Source of the DNA: Streptomyces sp. SA15
Lineage (GTDB): Bacteria; Actinomycetota; Actinomycetes; Streptomycetales; Streptomycetaceae
Assembly (NCBI RefSeq): GCF_002291145.1
Contig: NZ_NTGE01000120.1
Location: 1 to 64,000 of the forward strand
Direction of reading: 5' to 3'
Length of the DNA: 64,000 nucleotides
Shown here: positions 42,528 through 50,716 of the stretch, in pieces
How positions within the stretch are numbered: the first letter of the stretch is position 1
How the letters are laid out: every line of letters starts with the position of its first letter
The notes under the pieces: generated by a model
What the model was told of the DNA's origin: nothing
Databases searched by the model: none
Seen by the model: the letters and a program-made list of their open reading frames with translations, nothing else
Made by a program: the position numbers and the translations under genes

Positions 42528-43889
42528 TCACATTCCGGCGATCAGCTTCTCCACCCGGTCGTCCACGGAACGGAACGGGTCCTTGCACAACACCGTGCGC
42601 TGAGCCTGGTCGTTGAGCTTGAGGTGGACCCAGTCGACCGTGAAGTCACGGCGCTGTTCCTGCGCCCGCCGGATGAAGTCGCCGCGCAGCCGCGCCCGAG
42701 TGGTCTGCGGCGGCACCGACTTGCCTTCGAAGATCTTCAAGTCGTTGCAGATCCGGGCCGCTTGGCCCTTCTTCTCCAGCAGGTAGTACAGGCCGCGACG
42801 GCGGTGGATGTCGTGGTAGGCGAGGTCTATCTGCGCCACCCGCGGGTGGGACATGGTCATGTTGTGCTTGGCCCGGTACCGCTCGATGAGCTTGTACTTC
42901 ATCACCCAGTCGATCTCGGTGCCGATCCGGTCGAGGTCCTCGGCCTCGATCGCGTCCAGGGTGCGGCCCCACAGCTCCAGGACCTGCTCCACGGTGCCGG
43001 TGCGGATGCCACGGCGCTCGCAGAAGTCCACGGCCTTCTCGTAGTACTCGCGCTGCACCTCCAGGGCCGAGGCCTCCCGGCCGCTGGCCAGGCGCACCTT
43101 GCGGCGGCCGGTGATGTCGTGGCTGACCTCGCGGATCGCCCGGATCGGGTTCTCCAGGGTCAGGTCCCGCATCACCGTGCCCGCCTCGATCATGCGCAGC
43201 ACCAGGTCGGTGGCGCCGACCTTGAGCAGCATGGTCGTCTCGGACATGTTCGAGTCGCCCACGATGACGTGCAGGCGGCGGTAGCGCTCGGCGTCCGCGT
43301 GCGGCTCGTCGCGCGTGTTGATGATCGGCCGGGAACGGGTCGTCGCCGAGGAGACGCCCTCCCAGATGTGCTCGGCGCGCTGGCTGACGCAGTAGACGGC
43401 GCCGCGCGGGGTCTGCAGGACCTTGCCCGCGCCGCACAGCAGCTGACGCGTGACGAGGAACGGAATGAGGATGTCCGCGAGCCGGGAGAACTCGCCGTGC
43501 CGCGCCACGAGATAGTTCTCGTGGCAACCGTACGAGTTGCCCGCCGAGTCGGTGTTGTTCTTGAAGAGGTAGACGTCGCCCGCGATTCCTTCCTCGTGCA
43601 GGCGTCGTTCGGCGTCCACCAGGAGTCCTTCGAGAATGCGCTCGCCTGCTTTGTCGTGGGTGACCAGTTCGGTCACGTTGTCACATTCGGGTGTCGCGTA
43701 TTCCGGATGTGAGCCCACGTCGAGATAGAGGCGGGCGCCGTTTCGCAGAAAGACATTGCTGCTACGGCCCCATGACACGACACGGCGGAAGAGGTACCGC
43801 GCCACCTCGTCAGGAGACAGGCGGCGCTGTCCCCTGAACGTGCACGTGACGCCGTACTCGTTCTCCAGCCCGAAAATGCGGCGGTCCAT
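42528..43889 (-). CDS. pafA: Pup ligase PafA
   Basis: A 453-residue glutamine-synthetase-fold ligase. GLENEYG near the N-terminus, HPEYATPEC and KNNTDSAGNSYGCHENYL are the nucleotide and Pup binding motifs. PafA phosphorylates the C-terminal Glu of Pup and joins it to substrate lysines, tagging them for the proteasome. The ATG at 43889 gives the conserved MDRRIFGLENEYG. It is separated from the other Pup genes by the MFS/LacI pair. Confidence 0.95.
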   Translation of the reverse strand: MDRRIFGLENEYGVTCTFRGQRRLSPDEVARYLFRRVVSWGRSSNVFLRNGARLYLDVGSHPEYATPECDNVTELVTHDKAGERILEGLLVDAERRLHEEGIAGDVYLFKNNTDSAGNSYGCHENYLVARHGEFSRLADILIPFLVTRQLLCGAGKVLQTPRGAVYCVSQRAEHIWEGVSSATTRSRPIINTRDEPHADAERYRRLHVIVGDSNMSETTMLLKVGATDLVLRMIEAGTVMRDLTLENPIRAIREVSHDITGRRKVRLASGREASALEVQREYYEKAVDFCERRGIRTGTVEQVLELWGRTLDAIEAEDLDRIGTEIDWVMKYKLIERYRAKHNMTMSHPRVAQIDLAYHDIHRRRGLYYLLEKKGQAARICNDLKIFEGKSVPPQTTRARLRGDFIRRAQEQRRDFTVDWVHLKLNDQAQRTVLCKDPFRSVDDRVEKLIAGM

Positions 43890-43898
43890 GAGTGAACA

Positions 43899-45158
43899 TT
43901 ACGCCCGATCCCCCGAGCTGAAACGAGGTTCGACGGCACGGTTTGGATCATTTTCCGATGAAGACGCAACCACCGCTCCCCCACCGGAAGCTGCGAGGAC
44001 CCGCCCCGTGGCCAGCAGAACCAGCAACGACACGCCCCCCGCCGCGCCCGGCACGGCGAAGCCCCACAGGGCGCCACCGGCATCGACGACCGGTCCCGCC
44101 AGCCCCGTTCCGACCGAGTGGCCCACCGTGAACGTCGTCACAAGCCAGGAGAACGCCTCGGTGACCGTCCCCCTCGGCGCGTGCCGGTCGACCAGGACGA
44201 AGGCGCAGGCGATGGCGGGCGCGAGGAAGACACCCGCGAGGACCGTCAGCAACGTCATGGCGACGGCGCCCGGCATCAGCATCAGCGGCAAGTAACACAC
44301 CGCCAGAAAAGCCACCAGGACCTGCAGTCGCCGCGCGGGCTCGCCGGTCCACCGCCGGGCCCCGTAGAACGTGCCGCCGACGAGCGCGCCCAGCCCCAGC
44401 GCCGCCATCAGCCAGCCGTACACCACGTCGCCGCCGTGGTCGTCCGCGTACGGCACGGACGCCACGGTGATGGAGCCGAGCGCGATGCCGACGAACAAGA
44501 ACGCGCCGAGGAGCGCGAGGAGTCCGGGCGACCTGAGCGCGCCGAGCCAGTGCGCCTCGCGCGGCGCCGACCGCCACGCGCGCGAAGGCGGCGACACGAC
44601 CACGGAGAGCGCGCCCAGCACCCCGATCACGTTCAGCACCAGCAGCGCCGCCTGCGCCGACCACAGCGACACGCACAGCGTCACCAGCAAGGGCCCGACG
44701 GCGAACATCACTTCCTGCGCTATGGCGTCCATGGCATACGCCGTGTGCACCTGGTCCTCCTTACGGAGGACAGAGGGCCACAGGGCCCGCAGACCGCCCT
44801 CGAGGGGCGGTGTGAAGAGCCCGGCGCCCGCCACGGCGGCGTAGGCGAACGGCAGCGGCTCCACGCCCGTGAAGGCGAAGGCGGCCATCGCCAGGGCCGA
44901 CAGCACCACCGCCGGCAGCTGGACACGCGGCTGCCCGTGGAGATCCACCAGCCGCCCGAGCACCGGCTGCCCCACGGCGTTGGCGACACCGTAGACGGCC
45001 GCGAGTGCCCCGGCCAGGCTGTACGAGCCACCCTCCGCGCGCACGAACAGCACGATCGCGATCGCGGCGGTGGCGTTCGGCAGCCGCCCTATGAGCGTGC
45101 CGACGAGCAGCCGGGCGGCGTGCCTCGCCCTGAGGATCTCCAGATATCCCGCGGCCAT
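43899..45158 (-). CDS. MFS transporter
   Basis: A 419-residue membrane protein with about 12 helices. Motif GRLVDLHGQPRVQLP after helix 2 is the MFS signature loop (GxxxDxxGxR). The substrate is unknown; the profile suggests an exporter. The ATG at 45158 has AGAGGG upstream. It diverges from the LacI-family gene, and a palindrome between them suggests joint control, possibly by sugar or another small molecule. It is 10 bases upstream of pafA on the same strand and may be co-transcribed with it. Confidence 0.85.
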   Translation of the reverse strand: MAAGYLEILRARHAARLLVGTLIGRLPNATAAIAIVLFVRAEGGSYSLAGALAAVYGVANAVGQPVLGRLVDLHGQPRVQLPAVVLSALAMAAFAFTGVEPLPFAYAAVAGAGLFTPPLEGGLRALWPSVLRKEDQVHTAYAMDAIAQEVMFAVGPLLVTLCVSLWSAQAALLVLNVIGVLGALSVVVSPPSRAWRSAPREAHWLGALRSPGLLALLGAFLFVGIALGSITVASVPYADDHGGDVVYGWLMAALGLGALVGGTFYGARRWTGEPARRLQVLVAFLAVCYLPLMLMPGAVAMTLLTVLAGVFLAPAIACAFVLVDRHAPRGTVTEAFSWLVTTFTVGHSVGTGLAGPVVDAGGALWGFAVPGAAGGVSLLVLLATGRVLAASGGGAVVASSSENDPNRAVEPRFSSGDRA

Positions 45159-45194
45159 GTCCCGCCCTCTCCGTCGCCGTGGCCCATGAGGTTT

Positions 45195-45220
45195 TACGTA
45201 TAACGTCCCCGTCATACGTA
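45195..45220. promoter_or_regulatory. LacI-family operator between the MFS and LacI genes
   Basis: TACGTATAACG (45195-45205), TCCC, CGTCATACGTA (45210-45220): 11-base arms with one mismatch. It ends two bases before the regulator's ATG, so binding would block the regulator's own transcription and, from the other side, that of the MFS gene. Confidence 0.65.
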
Positions 45221-45222
45221 CC

Positions 45223-46281
45223 ATGAGCGCTGTTCACCCGTCCAGACGAAAGCGCAGGCACCCGGTGGCCCGAGCCAGCACCCGCCCCACGAGCCGCGAC
45301 GTCGCCCAGGCCGCCGGCGTCTCCCAGGCCGCGGTCTCCCTGGTGCTCGGCGACAAATGGCGCGGACGGGTGTCACAGGCCACCGCGGAACGCGTACGCG
45401 AAGCCGCCCGCGAACTCGGCTACCGCCCCAACCTTGCCGCCCGCAACCTCCGCCTCGGCCGCACCCGCACAGTCCTCCTCGTCGTCCCCGCCCTGACGAC
45501 CGAGTTCTTCGCGGGCGTCTACACCGGCGCCGCCCGCGTCGCCGCCGACCACGGCTTCGGCGTCGTCCTCTACCCCTCCCCCGAAGGCATCGGACCCGCC
45601 CGCGACCCCTTCGCCTCCGCCCAGGCCGCCCTGGACGGCGTCATCGCCTCCTCCATGGCCGCCGACGCCCTCACCGCCATCCACGGCGACCAGCTGCCCT
45701 TGGTCATGCTGGACAGCGACCCCTCCGGAAGCCTCGGCGCAGCGACCGTCAACCTGGACATCACCGACGGAGTACGGCAGGTCGCCGAACACCTGCTCGA
45801 CCTCGGCCACCGCCGCTTCCTGCACCTCGCGGCCGACGTACCGTCCTGGACCTTCGAAGTACGCGCCCGCGAACTGGCCACCCGGGTCGGCGCCGTCCCC
45901 GGCACCTCGATCCGCACAGCCCACGCACCCCTCTCCATCGAGGGCGCCCTGACCGCCGCCGAGACCGCACTCTCGGCCCCCGGCCCCCGCCCCACCGCCG
46001 TGGTCTGCGACGACGACAAACTCGCGGCCGGCGCCTACAAGGCCATCCGCCGCCTCGGCCTGCACATCCCCGACGACATCTCCGTCACCGGCCTCGACGA
46101 CCTCGCCCTCGCCACCGCCATCGACCCCGAGCTGACCACCGTACGACTCGACGCCGAGCTCTTCGGCGAACGCGGCATGCACGCCCTCCTGGCCGTCCTG
46201 GAAGGCCGCCGGCCCGAGCCCGGGGACATTCCCGTCGAACTCGTCGTACGAGCCTCCACGGCCCCGCCCAGCGCCTCCTGA
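45223..46281 (+). CDS. LacI-family transcriptional regulator
   Basis: A 352-residue LacI protein: HTH at about residues 24-70 (TSRDVAQAAGVSQAAVSLVL), hinge GYRPNLAARNLRLG, then the periplasmic-binding-like sensor domain (VLLVVPALTTEFFAGVY, DDISVTGLDDLALA). The ATG at 45223 lies directly after the palindrome with no ribosome site, suggesting a leaderless mRNA; a GTG at 45265 is an alternative. It probably controls the divergent MFS gene and itself. The ligand is unknown. Confidence 0.87.
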   Translation: MSAVHPSRRKRRHPVARASTRPTSRDVAQAAGVSQAAVSLVLGDKWRGRVSQATAERVREAARELGYRPNLAARNLRLGRTRTVLLVVPALTTEFFAGVYTGAARVAADHGFGVVLYPSPEGIGPARDPFASAQAALDGVIASSMAADALTAIHGDQLPLVMLDSDPSGSLGAATVNLDITDGVRQVAEHLLDLGHRRFLHLAADVPSWTFEVRARELATRVGAVPGTSIRTAHAPLSIEGALTAAETALSAPGPRPTAVVCDDDKLAAGAYKAIRRLGLHIPDDISVTGLDDLALATAIDPELTTVRLDAELFGERGMHALLAVLEGRRPEPGDIPVELVVRASTAPPSAS

Positions 46282-46287
46282 ACCACC

Positions 46288-46319
46288 TGTGCCCCGGCCG
46301 AGCGACCGGCCGGGGCACA
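46288..46319. terminator. Bidirectional terminator between lacI-type gene and prcA
   Basis: A perfect 13-bp stem TGTGCCCCGGCCG/CGGCCGGGGCACA with a 6-base loop between the two convergent genes. Confidence 0.8.
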
Positions 46320-46360
46320 CAAAGGGTGAGACAAGAAGGAACTACTCAGACAAGACGGAA

Positions 46361-47098
46361 CTACTCCTCCTCGGAGCTCTCCGCCTCGGTGCTCGCACCA
46401 CCGCTTTCCAGCAGCCGAGCGAGCTGCCGGCCGACGATGCGCTTGAACTTGCGCGACTGCGGACGCGTACGATCCAGCACCGCCACCTCCAGCCGCTCCG
46501 CGGGAATCTCCCGCTCACTGCCGTTCGTGTCACGCGACAAGGCCTGGACAGCCAGCTTGAGCGCCTCGGCCAGGCTCATGCCGTCGTGGTGGCGCTGGTC
46601 GAGGTAGCTGCTGATCTGCTCGGCATTGCCGCCGACCGCGACCGAGCCGTGCTCATCCACGATCGAACCGTCGTGCGGCAGCCGGTAGATCTGGTCGCCC
46701 TCGGGCGTCTCCCCGACCTCGGCGACGACCAACTCCACCTCGTACGGCTTCTCGGCCTGGCTGGAGAAGATCGTGCCCAGCGTCTGGGCGTAGACATTGG
46801 CGAGACCGCGGGCGGTCACGTCGTCACGGTCATAGGTGTAACCACGAAGATCGGCATACCGCACACCACCGATCCGCAGATTCTCGTACTCGTTGTACTT
46901 GCCGGCGGCCGCGAAACCGATCCGGTCATAGATCTCGCTGAACTTGTGCAGCGCACGGGACGGGTTCTCGCCGACGAAGACGATGCCGTCGGCATACTGC
47001 AGCACGACCAGGCTGCGACCACGGGCGATGCCCTTGCGGGCGTACTCCGCCCGGTCGGCCATGGCCTGCTGGGGTGAGACATAGAACGGCGTCGACAC
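46361..47098 (-). CDS. prcA: 20S proteasome alpha subunit PrcA
   Basis: A 245-residue alpha-type subunit. The N-terminal helix MSTPFYVSPQQAMADRAEYA carries the gate tail, and SLVVLQYADGIVFVGEN opens the core fold. It lacks the catalytic Thr. Seven copies form each outer ring and dock the Mpa/ARC ATPase. The GTG at 47098 is the standard start. The acidic C-terminus (ESSEEE) is usual in Streptomyces. It is last in the proteasome operon. Confidence 0.95.
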   Translation of the reverse strand: MSTPFYVSPQQAMADRAEYARKGIARGRSLVVLQYADGIVFVGENPSRALHKFSEIYDRIGFAAAGKYNEYENLRIGGVRYADLRGYTYDRDDVTARGLANVYAQTLGTIFSSQAEKPYEVELVVAEVGETPEGDQIYRLPHDGSIVDEHGSVAVGGNAEQISSYLDQRHHDGMSLAEALKLAVQALSRDTNGSEREIPAERLEVAVLDRTRPQSRKFKRIVGRQLARLLESGGASTEAESSEEE

Positions 47099-47158
47099 CG
47101 GTTATCCGTCCCTTTCTATCGAAGTCACAGGATCACCTTGAAAAGACCGGGCCACCGA

Positions 47159-48004
47159 CTACAGCAGCGCGGCCCGCGGACCGTCGGGCCGCTCCAGACG
47201 ACGCTCCAGGATCGAGCGGGCGATCTCGGAGGACTCGTCCTCGGTGAGCCGACGGAAGCCGTCCTCGGTGATCACGGTGACGATCGGGTAGATCCGGCGC
47301 GCGACATCGGGACCACCGGTCGCCGAGTCGTCGTCTGCCGCGTCATACAGAGCCTGCACCACCAGCATCGTGGCATCGGCCTCGGACAGGTCGTCACGGA
47401 AGAGCTTCTTCATGGCACCGCGCGCGAAGATCGAGCCGGAGCCCGTGGCCGCGAAGTGCTGCTCCTCCGAACGGCCACCCGTGACGTCGTAGGAGAAAAT
47501 CCGCCCCTTCTCCCGGTCCACGTCGTACCCGGCGAAGAGCGGAACCACGGCCAAGCCCTGCATGGCCATGCCCAGGTTGGAACGGATCATGGTCGACAGC
47601 CGGTTCGCCTTGCCCTCCAGGGAGAGCTGCGCCCCCTCGACCTTCTCGAAGTGCTCCAGCTCCAGCTGGAACAGCTTGACCATCTCGACAGCCAGACCGG
47701 CGGTGCCGGCGATACCGACGGCCGAGTACTCGTCGGCCGGGAACACCTTCTCAATGTCACGCTGAGCAATGACGTTACCCATGGTGGCGCGCCGGTCACC
47801 GGCGAGCACCACCCCGCCCGGGAACGTGACGGCCACGATCGTCGTCCCGTGCGGCGCCTCGATCACTCCCTGCGTGGGGGGCAGCTGCCGGTTGCCGGGC
47901 AGCATCTCCGGCTGGTGATCGGACAGGAAGTCCATGAAGGACGACGACCCAGGCGTCAGGAAGGCAGCTGGTAGACGCCCGGTGCTACGAGTGTTGGCTT
48001 CCAC
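47159..48004 (-). CDS. prcB: 20S proteasome beta subunit PrcB
   Basis: A 281-residue precursor. A 53-residue propeptide ends at HG, and T54 (in HGTTIVAV) becomes the catalytic N-terminal threonine after self-cleavage. DRRATMGNVIAQRDIEKVF and GSGSIFARGAMKKLF are core motifs. The GTG at 48004 is chosen from the conserved N-terminus VEANTRSTGRLPAAFLTPGS and its GGAAGGAAA upstream site. The first 16 codons overlap the end of the endonuclease VII-like gene by 49 bases in another frame. Confidence 0.95.
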   Translation of the reverse strand: MEANTRSTGRLPAAFLTPGSSSFMDFLSDHQPEMLPGNRQLPPTQGVIEAPHGTTIVAVTFPGGVVLAGDRRATMGNVIAQRDIEKVFPADEYSAVGIAGTAGLAVEMVKLFQLELEHFEKVEGAQLSLEGKANRLSTMIRSNLGMAMQGLAVVPLFAGYDVDREKGRIFSYDVTGGRSEEQHFAATGSGSIFARGAMKKLFRDDLSEADATMLVVQALYDAADDDSATGGPDVARRIYPIVTVITEDGFRRLTEDESSEIARSILERRLERPDGPRAALL

Positions 48005-48564
48005 GCGTTTCCTTCCAGGTAGTCGGCAGCTCGGTACGCAGCTTCGGGATCGTCCCTCAACAGGCCGAGGCCGGAATTGCAGTTGAAGCACAGTACGCCA
48101 CGGACCCTACCCGTCTTGTGACAGTGATCCACATGAGCGGCGGGAGCCTTCAGGCAGATCGCACACAGCCCCATCTGAGAGGCGATCATCTCGTCACGCT
48201 CTGCTTCGGTGATGCCGTACTGGCGCCGCAGATGGTCCGCTCGGGCTTTCGATGCACGGCAGGCTTTGCAGCTGGTTGCGAAGCCGTCGGAGGCCTTCGA
48301 GTTCCGATGCCATTCACTGTGCGGCTTGATCTCAGCACAGCTCCGGCAGAACTTGTGCCCCTCGGGCGTCTCCACCCGCGGCCGGATGTTCTTCCCTTTT
48401 GCCAATTGCCGGGCCTGGTGGTACGCCGTCCAGCACTCCCGGCAGTAGGCCTGCAAGCCATCACGGGCTGACCTATTGCCAGCGAAGGCTGCCCGCGGCT
48501 TGTGATCCTTGCACCGCGAGCAGCGCTTCAGGCCTTCACTGTCGTGCAAACCCGACTCCCCCAT
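47956..48564 (-). CDS. Endonuclease VII-like HNH protein inside the proteasome operon
   Basis: A 202-residue protein with three zinc-knuckle pairs (CSRCKDHK, YCRECW, FCRSC..CKAC) and a C-terminal recombination endonuclease VII domain: CAICLK, HVDHCHKTGRVRGVLCFNCN and GLLRDD. The HNH core and the flanking Cys pairs for structural zinc appear intact, so it may cut DNA. It sits between pup and prcB, 28 bases after pup, and its end overlaps prcB by 49 bases. Its base composition is visibly less GC-rich than neighbours, suggesting acquisition. As I recall, the position is conserved in Streptomyces. Its link to proteolysis is unknown. Confidence 0.82.
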   Translation of the reverse strand: MGESGLHDSEGLKRCSRCKDHKPRAAFAGNRSARDGLQAYCRECWTAYHQARQLAKGKNIRPRVETPEGHKFCRSCAEIKPHSEWHRNSKASDGFATSCKACRASKARADHLRRQYGITEAERDEMIASQMGLCAICLKAPAAHVDHCHKTGRVRGVLCFNCNSGLGLLRDDPEAAYRAADYLEGNAWKPTLVAPGVYQLPS

Positions 48565-48592
48565 CGACCTTCGAATCGAAGGAGAAAGCGGC

Positions 48593-48808
48593 CTACTGGC
48601 CACCCTTCTGAACGAAGGAGCGCACGAAATCCTCTGCGTTCTCCTCGAGGACATCGTCAATCTCGTCCAGCACCGAGTCCACGTCGTCGCTCAGCTTCTC
48701 CTGCCGCTCCTTGAGGTCCTCGGATACCTGCGCCTCGGGCGCCTCCTCGACCTCTTCGGTGTTGCGCGTCGCCTTCTGCTGTCCGCCGCCGGTGTCCTTG
48801 GTCGCCAT
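48593..48808 (-). CDS. pup: Prokaryotic ubiquitin-like protein Pup
   Basis: A 71-residue protein ending GGQ, the Pup signature. The C-terminal Gln must be deamidated to Glu by Dop before ligation. The central acidic helix region (ERQEKLSDDVDSVLDEIDDV) binds the coiled coils of Mpa/ARC, and the N-terminus is disordered. The ATG at 48808 follows GAGGG. A weak match to the PafBC promoter lies upstream at 48845-48867. Confidence 0.96.
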   Translation of the reverse strand: MATKDTGGGQQKATRNTEEVEEAPEAQVSEDLKERQEKLSDDVDSVLDEIDDVLEENAEDFVRSFVQKGGQ

Positions 48809-48844
48809 AACCCTCACCCCGCTCGGTTCGACGTTCTTGATCAG

Positions 48845-48867
48845 ACCCTACAAGCAGGGTCCGACAT
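48845..48867 (-). promoter_or_regulatory. Possible PafBC-type promoter before pup
   Basis: On the minus strand ATGTCGGAC (48867-48859), eight bases, TAGGGT (48850-48845), 36 bases before the ATG. All strongly conserved positions of the RecA-NDp consensus (TGTCR, N8, TAnnnT) fit, but the weaker flanking ones do not. Confidence 0.4.
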
Positions 48868-48964
48868 CGGCCCCGCAGTTCCCTCAACGTCCGGGGACCA
48901 CCTCGATGATTCCCGGACGCCGAAGATTCCACCCTGTGGGACCGAGTCGGCCCCGAGTACCCGC

Positions 48965-50476
48965 TCAGCCGCCCGACAGCACCCTGACCAGGTCTTCCGC
49001 CGTGCGGCAGCGGTCCAGGAGCTCCTTGACGTGATTACGCGTTCCGCGAAGCGGTTCCAGGGTTGGAACGCGCTGCAGGGAATCCCGGCCCGGCAGGTCG
49101 AAGATCACCGAGTCCCAGGAGGCCGCGGCGACATCGTCGGCGTACTGCTCCAGGCAGCGTCCGCGGAAGTACGCGCGTGTGTCCTCTGGTGGCTTCGTAC
49201 GGGCCCGCTCGACCTCTTGGTCGTCCAGCAGGCGCTTCATCCGGCCACGGGCCGCGAGACGGTTGTAGAGGCCCTTCTCGGGGCGTACGTCGGCGTACTG
49301 GAGGTCGACCAGGTGGAGCCTGGCCGCGTCCCAGTCGAGGCTGTCGCGGCGCCGGTAGCCCTCCATGAGCTCCCGCTTGGCGACCCAGTCCAGCTCGCCG
49401 GCCAGGCTCATCGGGTCCCGCTCGAGGCGGTTGAGGGTGTCCTCCCACCGCGCCAGGATGTCCTTGGTCTGGTCGTCGGCGTCCGCGCCGTACCGCTCCT
49501 CGACGTACTTGCGGGACAGCTCGAAGTACTCCATCTGCAACTGGACCGCGGTGAGTGTCCGGCCGCTGCGGAGCGTGACCTGGCGCTTGAGTGTCGGGTC
49601 GTGGGAGACCTGGTGGAGGGTGCGGACGGGCTGGTCGACGGCGAGGTCGACGGCGATGAAGCCGTCCTCGATCATGGACAGGACCAGGGCGGTCGTGCCC
49701 AGCTTGAGGTAGGTCGAGATCTCCGAGAGGTTCGCGTCGCCGATGATCACGTGCAGGCGGCGGTACTTCTCGGCGTCGGCGTGCGGCTCGTCGCGGGTGT
49801 TGATGATCGGGCGCTTGAGGGTGGTCTCGAGGCCGACCTCGACCTCGAAGTAGTCGGCGCGCTGGCTGAGCTGGAAGCCGTGCTCGTGCCCGTCCTGGCC
49901 GATGCCGACGCGGCCCGCTCCGGCGAAGACCTGGCGGGAGACGAAGAACGGCGTGAGGTGGCGCACGATGTCCGAGAAGGGGGTTTCCCGCTTCATCAGG
50001 TAGTTCTCGTGCGTGCCGTAGGACGCGCCCTTGTTGTCGGTGTTGTTCTTGTAGAGGTGGATCGGCTGGGCACCGGGGAGCTGTGCGGCCCGCTCCGCCG
50101 CCTCTGCCATGATCCGTTCGCCGGCCTTGTCCCAGAGGACGGCGTCGCGTGGGTTGGTGACCTCGGGGGCGCTGTATTCGGGGTGTGCGTGGTCGACGTA
50201 GAGCCGTGCACCGTTGGTGAGGATCACGTTGGCGAGGCCGATGTCCTCGTCGGTGAGCTGGCTGGCGTCGGCGGCCTCGCGGGCGAGGTCGAAGCCTCGC
50301 GCGTCCCGCAGCGGGTTCTCCTCCTCAAAGTCCCAGCGGGCCCGGCGGGCCCGGTGCATCGCCGCTGCGTAGGCGTTGACGATCTGGGATGAGGTGAGCA
50401 TGGCATTGGCGTTGGGGTGGCCGGGGACGGAGATCCCGTACTCCGTCTCGATGCCCATTACTCGCCGTACGGTCAT
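48965..50476 (-). CDS. dop: Pup deamidase/depupylase Dop
   Basis: A 503-residue paralogue of PafA with the same glutamine-synthetase fold: GIETEYG, HPEYSAPEV, KNNTDNKGASYGTHENYL. The longer segment after the first strand (NANAMLTSSQIVNAYAAAM) matches the Dop loop. It deamidates the terminal Gln of Pup and removes Pup from tagged proteins. The ATG at 50476 gives the conserved MTVRRVMGIETEYG. It lies 156 bases upstream of pup. Confidence 0.95.
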   Translation of the reverse strand: MTVRRVMGIETEYGISVPGHPNANAMLTSSQIVNAYAAAMHRARRARWDFEEENPLRDARGFDLAREAADASQLTDEDIGLANVILTNGARLYVDHAHPEYSAPEVTNPRDAVLWDKAGERIMAEAAERAAQLPGAQPIHLYKNNTDNKGASYGTHENYLMKRETPFSDIVRHLTPFFVSRQVFAGAGRVGIGQDGHEHGFQLSQRADYFEVEVGLETTLKRPIINTRDEPHADAEKYRRLHVIIGDANLSEISTYLKLGTTALVLSMIEDGFIAVDLAVDQPVRTLHQVSHDPTLKRQVTLRSGRTLTAVQLQMEYFELSRKYVEERYGADADDQTKDILARWEDTLNRLERDPMSLAGELDWVAKRELMEGYRRRDSLDWDAARLHLVDLQYADVRPEKGLYNRLAARGRMKRLLDDQEVERARTKPPEDTRAYFRGRCLEQYADDVAAASWDSVIFDLPGRDSLQRVPTLEPLRGTRNHVKELLDRCRTAEDLVRVLSGG

Positions 50477-50654
50477 GCGGCCCTCCTTGCCCGGCGGCGC
50501 CCTCGGTCGGGGGCGCCGCTCAAGTACCGCTGGCGCTCCGATGCGTGTGCGGTGCCCGTCCCCGCACTGCGCGACTCGGCGGTATGGAAGAGCCTAGAAC
50601 GCCTTTGCGCTGGTGGGGAGATCATTTGCGTCATTGGGTTGCTCCAGCCGTGGC

Positions 50655-50716
50655 CTGTAAAACAGTCGGCTGCGGATGCCCGGTGAGGGCACCCGCAGCC
50701 GCCCTGCGTTTTACAG
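50655..50716 (-). terminator. Long compound hairpin spanning the mpa/arc stop codon
   Basis: The inner stem GGCTGCGG-TGCCC with GGGCA-CCGCAGCC (one A/C bulge) lies at 50668-50700. Outer arms CTGTAAAAC (50655-50663) and GTTTTACAG (50708-50716) pair perfectly and include the TAA stop of mpa. It is likely the terminator of mpa. Confidence 0.65.
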
